Origin: CAVIQK01 sp964613035 | GTDB lineage: Bacteria; Bacillota; Clostridia; Christensenellales; DTU072 | Reading direction: 5' to 3' | Assembly (NCBI GenBank): GCA_964613035.1 | Contig: CAZTFQ010000026.1 | Coordinates: forward strand, 1-14,058 | DNA length: 14,058 nucleotides | Notes under the pieces: generated by a model | Databases searched by the model: none | Told to the model about the DNA's origin: nothing | What the model saw: only the letters and a program-made list of their open reading frames with translations | Part shown: positions 6,535 through 11,694 of the stretch, one piece after another | Layout: each line of letters opens with the position of its first letter | Position numbering within the stretch: the stretch's first letter is position 1 | Position numbers and translations under genes: made by a program

Positions 6535-7203
6535 ATGTTCAGATTAGGCAACGATTGGCAGGAGCTGCTCGCTCCCGAATATGAAAAAGAATACTACGTA
6601 CAACTGAGAAAATTCCTTATAGAAGAATATCGCAATCACGTCGTGCACCCCGATATGGGAGAGATTTTTTCCGCGTTGACGACGACGGCGTATAAAGACG
6701 TCAAAGTTGTCATTCTCGGGCAGGATCCGTATCACGGATACGGTCAGGCTCACGGGATGTGTTTTTCCGTAAAAAGAGGCGTCCAACCGCCGCCTTCTCT
6801 TGTCAATATTTTTAAAGAATTATCGGCAGATTTAGGGTTAGGTATCCCGAAATACGGCTTTTTGGAGCCCTGGGCTAAGCAAGGCGTTCTTTTACTCAAC
6901 ACCGTACTGACCGTAAGACACGGTGAAGCGTTGTCTCACAGAGGCAAGGGCTGGGAGCAGTTCACGGACAGGGTCATAACTCTCCTCAACGAGCGCGAGG
7001 ACCCCGTCATCTTCGTACTATGGGGTGCCCAAGCCAGATCTAAAAAAGCCCTTATAACCAACCCCCGTCACTACGTAATAGAGTCTGCCCACCCGTCGCC
7101 GTTGTCCGCGTACAACGGGTTCTTCGGCTCGAGACCTTTCAGTAAAATCAACGGTATCCTTCGGTCGGAAGGAAAAGAGCCCGTCGATTGGAGTCTGGAA
7201 TGA
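6535..7203 (+). CDS. ung: Uracil-DNA glycosylase, family 1
   Basis: Removes uracil from DNA arising by cytosine deamination or dUTP incorporation, starting base-excision repair. The 222 residues carry all family-1 signatures: the water-activating loop GQDPYHG (62-68, catalytic Asp64), the FSVKRGVQPPPSL loop (77-89), LLLNTVLTV (119-127, Asn122 for uracil recognition), and the DNA-intercalation loop HPSPLSAYNGFFG (186-198, catalytic His186). The length is typical. The ATG at 6535 is preceded by GGAGA. The stop overlaps the start of the next gene (ATGA), so the two are co-transcribed and probably translationally coupled. Confidence 0.97.
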   Translation: MFRLGNDWQELLAPEYEKEYYVQLRKFLIEEYRNHVVHPDMGEIFSALTTTAYKDVKVVILGQDPYHGYGQAHGMCFSVKRGVQPPPSLVNIFKELSADLGLGIPKYGFLEPWAKQGVLLLNTVLTVRHGEALSHRGKGWEQFTDRVITLLNEREDPVIFVLWGAQARSKKALITNPRHYVIESAHPSPLSAYNGFFGSRPFSKINGILRSEGKEPVDWSLE

Positions 7204-8054
7204 GGTCGGAAGACGATAAACGTATCAAATACGCCGTATCGGCGCTTATCACGATAATTACGCTGCTCGGCGCCGCAGCTCTGGGCGTGGCAATAATACT
7301 GTCCGAGCTTCTATATCCCGAGATAGAAGAATTTTCCGATTGCCCCGATTGGTACAAAACGTTTTTATTAACCTCGCTGGTAGTGTCCGTGTACGGCGTC
7401 GTATGCGCACTGATTTTCAAAAGAAAAGCCCCTCGCCGATTGATATACTACTATATTATAGAGTCGAAAGTTTTCCTCAGCTTGCTCATCGCGGGATTCG
7501 TTCTTATGCTGACCGTCTTTATCGACGACGAAAATTACGTCGTCGACATCTTAATATGCGTAGGCGGCGCAATCGGAGCGGTAGGATTGTTCGGATTATC
7601 GGAAACCTTATTGGCATTGTACGCGAACAAAAACGGACGTCCGTACGTCCGACTGCTGACTGCGATCCGAGAAGTCGACCCTCGCGTCAAGATTTTCCGC
7701 CCCGCCTCGAGAAAAGAGATTGCGGAGCTGGAACAGTATCTGGGAGCAACCATTCCCGAAGAGCTGAGACATCTGTACGAGGAAACCGACGGAGACGGCA
7801 AGCTGATATATTCCGCAAAAATTTCCATGGCAATGACTCAAGTTTTACGCGAAACGTACTTCGAGAGGGCCCCCGAAGTCGAGAATCTCTTTTTCTTCGG
7901 CAAAGACAGTTGGGACAACTACGTCTGCTATCGCATCCTCGACGGTCGGTGTATAGAAGGTGCGATAATGCACTTCAACAATAAAACTCTAACCGTCTCC
8001 GCCGCTACCGAAGCTCTTGCGGAACTGATATTGTCATATTATCAACAATCTTAG
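7200..8054 (+). CDS. Four-helix membrane protein with C-terminal SUKH (SMI1/KNR4) domain
   Basis: A 284-residue protein of unknown role. Four hydrophobic segments appear at about 11-38, 54-73, 87-108 and 114-142, with a positive KRKAPRR loop (74-80) between TM2 and TM3. A soluble domain from ~158 to the end follows. It starts with PASRKEIAELEQYLGATIPEELRHLY, the helix pattern of the SMI1/KNR4/SUKH superfamily, and continues with LFFFGKDSWDNYVCY and a final helix (SAATEALAELILSYY), also typical. SUKH proteins are commonly immunity proteins of contact-dependent or polymorphic toxins, but usually soluble. No toxin gene is visible nearby. The start is ATG 7200 (GGAG 7 nt upstream), overlapping the ung stop as ATGA, rather than a TTG four codons earlier that lies on that GGAG. 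It is the second gene of the ung transcript. Confidence 0.8.
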   Translation: MRSEDDKRIKYAVSALITIITLLGAAALGVAIILSELLYPEIEEFSDCPDWYKTFLLTSLVVSVYGVVCALIFKRKAPRRLIYYYIIESKVFLSLLIAGFVLMLTVFIDDENYVVDILICVGGAIGAVGLFGLSETLLALYANKNGRPYVRLLTAIREVDPRVKIFRPASRKEIAELEQYLGATIPEELRHLYEETDGDGKLIYSAKISMAMTQVLRETYFERAPEVENLFFFGKDSWDNYVCYRILDGRCIEGAIMHFNNKTLTVSAATEALAELILSYYQQS

Positions 8055-8078
8055 GTTTATTTACTATTCTAACAATAT

Positions 8079-8106
8079 AAAAGGACGTCTCCGTGGACGT
8101 CCTTTT
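8079..8106. terminator. Bidirectional rho-independent terminator
   Basis: Perfect 11-bp inverted repeat AAAAGGACGTC / GACGTCCTTTT with a 6-nt loop. T-runs follow on both strands, so it can end both the ung transcript (plus) and the convergent rplJ-rplL transcript (minus). Confidence 0.93.
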
Positions 8107-8129
8107 CTTAAAACGTGTTAAGGTTATTA

Positions 8130-8504
8130 CTATTTGACCTCTACGTCGGCACCGGCTTCTTTCAGCTTGCCTTCGATTTCGGCAGCGGCTTCTTTGGAGA
8201 TGGCCTCTTTGATTGCCTTAGGAGCAGCTTCTACGAGAGCCTTGGCGTCGGCGAGTCCGAGTCCGGTGATCTCTCTGACGACCTTGATGACGGCGATCTT
8301 GTTGGCGCCGAATCCTTTAAGGATTACGTCAAACTCGGTCTTCTCTTCTTCTTGAGCTGCTTCGGCGGCGGCGCCACCGGCTACTACTGCTACGGGAGCC
8401 GCGGCGGAGATACCGAATTCTTCCTCGAGAGCGTGGACGAGGTCATTGAGCTCCATAACGGTCATACCTTTGATTTCTTCTATAAGTTTTTGCATATCTG
8501 CCAT
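8130..8504 (-). CDS. rplL: 50S ribosomal protein L7/L12
   Basis: Acidic stalk protein of the large ribosomal subunit; dimers bind L10 and recruit translation GTPases. At 124 residues it shows the N-terminal dimerisation helices (MADMQKLIEEIKGMTVMELNDLV), an Ala/Val/Gly-rich hinge (~35-55) and the conserved C-terminal domain EKTEFDVILKGFGANKIAVIK and GLADAKALVEAAP. ATG 8504 is chosen because GGAGGAA (8511-8517) lies 6 nt upstream; a TTG five codons earlier lies on this element. It follows rplJ by 36 nt. Unlike the common arrangement, the next gene is not rpoB: a strong terminator follows. Confidence 0.97.
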   Translation of the reverse strand: MADMQKLIEEIKGMTVMELNDLVHALEEEFGISAAAPVAVVAGGAAAEAAQEEEKTEFDVILKGFGANKIAVIKVVREITGLGLADAKALVEAAPKAIKEAISKEAAAEIEGKLKEAGADVEVK

Positions 8505-8540
8505 TGTTGTTTCCTCCAATAAAAATTTTTAATTGATTGA

Positions 8541-9029
8541 TTACGCATTCTTTTCTGCGATTGCGTTGATCGCGCGGGCGAAGCTGGTGATTGGGGCGTT
8601 GAGCATACCCATAAGCATCGCGATGAGTTGTTCTCTAGAGGGCATGGTTGCGAGCTTCTCGACTGCTTTCTGGTCGCAGAACTGTCCGTCTGCCCAGCCA
8701 CATTTGACTGCCATCTTCTTGAACTGTTTTTGCTTCTGAGCGAAGATTTTCGCGGGAGCGACGACGTCGTTGTCGCTGATAGCGAATGCGGAAGGTCCGT
8801 TGAGTGCTTCGTCGAAGTCGTTGATGCCCATTTCGTGGAGAGCTCTCGCTACGAGACGGTTCTTAAGGACGGAATAGGTGACGCCGTTTTTTCTAAACTC
8901 GTTACGGAGCTCGGTATCTTCGGCGACGGTCAGTCCCTTGTAGTCAACAACGATAAAAGATTTGGCATTCTCAAGACGATTCTTAATCTCTGCTACTTGT
9001 TCTTTTTTAAGTTCTTGAGCTTTCGACAT
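8541..9029 (-). CDS. rplJ: 50S ribosomal protein L10
   Basis: Base of the L7/L12 stalk; binds 23S rRNA and carries the L7/L12 dimers through its C-terminal helix. The 162 residues include IVVDYKGLTVAEDTELRNEFRKNGVTYSVLKNRLVARAL, the conserved RNA-binding core, and LNAPITSFARAINAI at the L12-binding end. ATG 9029 is preceded by a perfect AAGGAGGT (9035-9042) at 5 nt. Expression is probably set by the leader and attenuator just upstream, the known autoregulation by L10 or the L10-L12 complex. Confidence 0.97.
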   Translation of the reverse strand: MSKAQELKKEQVAEIKNRLENAKSFIVVDYKGLTVAEDTELRNEFRKNGVTYSVLKNRLVARALHEMGINDFDEALNGPSAFAISDNDVVAPAKIFAQKQKQFKKMAVKCGWADGQFCDQKAVEKLATMPSREQLIAMLMGMLNAPITSFARAINAIAEKNA

Positions 9030-9049
9030 TATATACCTCCTTCTATATT

Positions 9050-9084
9050 AAAAATTCCGCTCTGCTTCAGACTGCAAGGCGGAA
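9050..9084 (-). terminator. Attenuator terminator in the rplJ leader
   Basis: Minus strand: outer stem TTCCGC (9079-9084) with GCGGAA (9055-9060), a small inner TGC/GCA pairing, then a run of five T's (9050-9054), about 20 nt before the rplJ start. It is placed as a premature terminator for L10 feedback. Confidence 0.7.
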
Positions 9085-9170
9085 ATAGAAGTATAAGTCT
9101 ATCTCTGTATCCTTCTGTGCGAGCGTCCCGAGGGACATTAAAGCGTCTTGCTACTGGCAGTCTTAGAAGC
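9050..9170 (-). ncRNA. L10-type ribosomal leader with alternative pairing
   Basis: Cis-regulatory leader of rplJ-rplL. On the minus strand it begins GCUUCUAAGACUGCCAGUAG and includes UUAAUGUCCC, which I recognise as L10-leader-like (Rfam L10_leader family), though I could not run the covariance model. Positions 9157-9170 can pair with 9064-9075 over 12 bp with one 2-nt bulge, closing a domain that would hold the L10-binding region. The 3' arm of this stem lies within the attenuator at 9050-9084, so the two folds should compete. Feedback control by L10 is known for the family and inferred here. Confidence 0.72.
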
Positions 9171-9194
9171 GAAATTCTTTTTTTTTACTCTAAT

Positions 9195-9223
9195 AATATA
9201 TCCCAAAAAATCTCCTATGTCAA
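9195..9223 (-). promoter_or_regulatory. Strong sigma-A promoter for rplJ-rplL
   Basis: Minus strand: -35 TTGACA (9218-9223), 17-nt spacer, -10 TATATT (9195-9200). The start near 9188 gives a ~160-nt leader, which fits the structured attenuator region. Confidence 0.8.
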
Positions 9224-9273
9224 ACGAAAACCGCCTACTTAAAAGATTTTTTGTCACTATTTTTATCTTATCG

Positions 9274-9984
9274 TTATCTGTCGATTATCACTTCTTTCTC
9301 GTACAGCATATCCGCGTAAGGCTCGTGAATTTTCAACTTAAATACGTTTTCCCTTTTCAGATATCTCGCCAAGTCCATATCCGTCTTGACGCAGTCGGGG
9401 ATATAAGTCCCGCCTTGCGGTCTGTACGGTACGTCGCCGTGATAATCGCTGCCGCACGTGACGGACAGCTTTTTATCCCGCGCTATCTCGGGTATTACGT
9501 CGGAATAGGTGTTGCCGTATATGGGATGACAATTAATCTCTATGCCGTCGAGATAATCGGTATCGAGAACCGTCGTGCCGTTGCGGAAAGGATGTGCCTG
9601 GACGAGCGTCAGGTCATTTTCTCGACAAAATTCATATAATCCTCGTAAATCTTTCTTATACAATTCGGGATTGTCTCTCAATTGTTGAGGAGAAATTCCG
9701 TAAACCAGCATATGGACTCTTACGTCGAAATTCATCGTAACTTCTACGCCGAAAAAGACCTTGACGCCGACGGATTCGCCGTACGCCTTTGCCAAGTCGT
9801 ATTCCTCGATATATTTTTCGAGCCACGCGTCGAATCCGATGTCGACGGTATAATACTCGCAGTAATGATTGGTCAAAACGATAGCGTCGAAGCCAGCCGC
9901 TTTCGCCTCGTCTATAACAATATTATAAGGTATACGACAACACGTGCTTATTCCCGAAGAATGGCAATGTAAATCACATAACAT
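9274..9984 (-). CDS. PHP-domain metal-dependent phosphoesterase
   Basis: A 236-residue stand-alone PHP-family protein; members hydrolyse phosphoesters such as histidinol phosphate, nucleoside phosphates or 3',5'-bisphosphates, using a two- or three-metal site. The ligand motifs are all visible: DLHCHSS (His6, His8), LTNHY (His40), GVEVT (Glu81), VHMLVYG (His91), QAHPFR (His131) and GSDYHGD (Asp180, His182). The length fits one complete PHP domain with no polymerase or helix-hairpin-helix part. The substrate cannot be told from sequence. ATG 9984 follows GGGAGGT. It has its own promoter and stands as a single gene between the ATPase gene and rplJ. Confidence 0.88.
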   Translation of the reverse strand: MLCDLHCHSSGISTCCRIPYNIVIDEAKAAGFDAIVLTNHYCEYYTVDIGFDAWLEKYIEEYDLAKAYGESVGVKVFFGVEVTMNFDVRVHMLVYGISPQQLRDNPELYKKDLRGLYEFCRENDLTLVQAHPFRNGTTVLDTDYLDGIEINCHPIYGNTYSDVIPEIARDKKLSVTCGSDYHGDVPYRPQGGTYIPDCVKTDMDLARYLKRENVFKLKIHEPYADMLYEKEVIIDR

Positions 9985-9998
9985 TAACTATACCTCCC

Positions 9999-10010
9999 GC
10001 AATCGATTGC
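9999..10010. repeat. 12-bp perfect palindrome before the PHP gene
   Basis: GCAATCGATTGC lies between the -10 (10018-10023) and the Shine-Dalgarno, covering the presumed transcription start. It could be an operator; no known regulator motif is recognised. Confidence 0.5.
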
Positions 10011-10017
10011 TACTACG

Positions 10018-10046
10018 ATTATACCACTATTCAAAATCATTTCCAA
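10018..10046 (-). promoter_or_regulatory. Promoter for the PHP-domain gene
   Basis: Minus strand: -35 TTGGAA (10041-10046), 17-nt spacer, -10 TATAAT (10018-10023) with an extended TGG. The rest of the gap (10047-10175) is AT-rich and shows no gene and no clear terminator for the ATPase gene. Confidence 0.7.
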
Positions 10047-10175
10047 CATAAATACTTACTTTCCTCGCGCAATAATCGATTTAAATCTATACCGAAACTT
10101 TCCTCCTAAAAATTTCTTTTTCAAATTTGCGTTGTTATGAATGCGAGGAGCATATATAATATCACGCCCTTAATC

Positions 10176-11432
10176 TTAAATATATTCTATAGGCAAAACC
10201 ACCAAATCGTCTGCAAGATATAATTTATCGTCATACAAGCACACGATTGCCCCCGTGCCTCTCTTCTTATCTACGTCTTTATCTAAAATATCAAACGCAG
10301 AAGCCATTGCTTTATTAGGATTAGCACTCTTTTTAATTTCTATGGGATACAACGTTCCGTTCTCCTCAATTATTAATTCAATTTCGCTCTCCGTAACAAC
10401 CAAATCTCCGTCTTCTTTTGCCCGTTTTTTATCTTTCCCTCTATAATAAAACACGTTAAAAGAATAATCGCAACCTTCATTGCTAAAAGACTTTAATATC
10501 TCGGAAATTACAAACGTTTCAAACATGTTCCCCGCAACGGCGCTTTGTTCCAACGCCTCGGCATTATTCCATTTCGAAAGATAACAAGCAAGCCCCGTAT
10601 CCCTAAAATACAGCTTCGGCGTCTTTATCGCTCTGGTTAAGTGACTCGAATAATACGGCTGTAAAATAAATATGATTCCCGTTCTTTCCAGCACGGATAT
10701 CCAATTTTTTATCGTCGCCTGCGTTACCCCGACTTCTTGCGCCACTGACGCATAGTTTAACATTTGCGCGGTTCTTGCCGCAACGGCAGAAAGAAATCGC
10801 ATGAAAGCAATCGTATCTTTTATGCCGATTTCATCTTGAATATCTCTCTCCAAATACGTCCTTACATAAGACGAATAAAAGTCTAACCATTCTCTTTCCG
10901 TAACGTTTATTTCGGGATACATCCCGCGATGGATTGTCGCCCACAGATTATTATATGGCTTCAGCAGCTTTTCTCTTTCTTTTATATAATCTTCCGTGGG
11001 GACAAAATGCTTGTTGAATTCAACCCCGTTCAATTCACGCAAAGATAATCCTTGCAATTCTAAAATAGATATTCTGCCTGCTAACGACTCCTGAACTTTT
11101 GACATCAGTTTCATTTGCTGCGAGCCCGTTAAATAATAATTCTCGTACATATCGGGTTTATCGCACTCTATTTTTATATAAGGAAATATGTCCGACGCAT
11201 ATTGCACCTCGTCTATAATTGACGGCTTAGGCAAATTTTTTATAAAAAGTTTCGGATCGCCAATTGCCGTACTTAATAAAAGTTTATCATCAAAAGTCAC
11301 ATATCTTACGTTCGGAAACAACGTTTTTAGAAGCGTTGACTTGCCTACTTGCCTCGCCCCGGTAACGAGAATACATCTACTATTTTTAGCTCTTCTTAAA
11401 AGTACCGATTCTATATTCCTTTTAATATACAT
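10176..11432 (-). CDS. AAA_14 / DUF4143 family ATPase
   Basis: A 418-residue P-loop ATPase of a very common but poorly understood bacterial family. Walker A is GARQVGKST (25-33), Walker B SIIDEVQ (71-77) and sensor-1-like YLTGSQQ (100-106). The SYVRTYLERDI helix (188-198) and a winged-helix stretch (~225-257) follow. The C-terminal DUF4143 part ends in a restriction-endonuclease-like pattern (Asp341/Asp343, then PIEIKK at 363-368). ATG 11432 is chosen because GGAGGT (11438-11443) lies 5 nt upstream; the frame runs 11 codons further to a TTG. By hand count, two 60-base samples (10261-10320, 11041-11100) are 33% GC against 45-48% in samples of ppdK and ung, which suggests horizontal acquisition. 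The gene appears intact and has its own promoter. Its function is unknown. Confidence 0.88.
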   Translation of the reverse strand: MYIKRNIESVLLRRAKNSRCILVTGARQVGKSTLLKTLFPNVRYVTFDDKLLLSTAIGDPKLFIKNLPKPSIIDEVQYASDIFPYIKIECDKPDMYENYYLTGSQQMKLMSKVQESLAGRISILELQGLSLRELNGVEFNKHFVPTEDYIKEREKLLKPYNNLWATIHRGMYPEINVTEREWLDFYSSYVRTYLERDIQDEIGIKDTIAFMRFLSAVAARTAQMLNYASVAQEVGVTQATIKNWISVLERTGIIFILQPYYSSHLTRAIKTPKLYFRDTGLACYLSKWNNAEALEQSAVAGNMFETFVISEILKSFSNEGCDYSFNVFYYRGKDKKRAKEDGDLVVTESEIELIIEENGTLYPIEIKKSANPNKAMASAFDILDKDVDKKRGTGAIVCLYDDKLYLADDLVVLPIEYI

Positions 11433-11437
11433 ACAAC

Positions 11438-11443
11438 ACCTCC
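11438..11443 (-). promoter_or_regulatory. Shine-Dalgarno deciding the ATPase start
   Basis: GGAGGT on the minus strand, 5 nt before ATG 11432. The upstream TTG alternative (11463-11465) has no such element and lies only about 5 nt from the -10 hexamer, so it would be at or before the transcription start. Confidence 0.8.
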
Positions 11444-11469
11444 GTGCGACCAATCTGTAGTACAACTAT

Positions 11470-11498
11470 ATTATAGTCACAGACCGCACGTTTATCAA
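11470..11498 (-). promoter_or_regulatory. Promoter for the AAA_14/DUF4143 gene
   Basis: Minus strand: -35 TTGATA (11493-11498), 17-nt spacer, -10 TATAAT (11470-11475). The start near 11463 gives a ~30-nt leader. Confidence 0.75.
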
Positions 11499-11510
11499 GT
11501 ATATTACTTG
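11496..11510. repeat. Inverted repeat overlapping the ATPase -35
   Basis: CAAGTA-TAT-TACTTG, perfect 6-bp arms, half of it inside the -35 hexamer. A repressor bound here would block RNA polymerase; no regulator is identified. Confidence 0.45.
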
Positions 11511-11520
11511 TTTTTTTGTT

Positions 11521-11587
11521 TTACTAAAAATCATCGTGTAGTTTTACAATTTTAGACGAAAAATGCGACATATCTTCTTTTTAGTAA
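11521..11587. repeat. Distant 10-bp inverted repeat in AT-rich gap
   Basis: TTACTAAAAA (11521-11530) and TTTTTAGTAA (11578-11587) are exact reverse complements 47 nt apart. The stretch 11511-11614 is otherwise AT-rich with no gene visible. Confidence 0.3.
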
Positions 11588-11614
11588 TTTTTTTACCCCG
11601 TTTTTATCGAAAAA

Positions 11615-11650
11615 GCATAAAATAGAGCCTGTACCGAAAGATACAGGCTC
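11615..11650 (-). terminator. Rho-independent terminator after ppdK
   Basis: Minus strand: GAGCCTGTA / TACAGGCTC perfect 9-bp stem with an 8-nt loop, then TATTTTATG. It lies about 45 nt after the ppdK stop. Confidence 0.88.
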
Positions 11651-11694
11651 GAAAACACAATATTTAGCGTTTTTATTAAATTTTAGTTTGGGAT

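Noticed and set aside
9984..10049. 21-codon open frame with AGGAAAG upstream, whose TAA overlaps the PHP gene ATG
   Set aside because: It covers the -35 and -10 of the PHP promoter, so the main transcript would not contain its start. A leader peptide is possible only if a further upstream promoter exists, and none is clear.
10101..10108. Strong AGGAGGAA on the minus strand in the gap before the PHP gene
   Set aside because: No start codon at suitable distance after it, so no gene is called.
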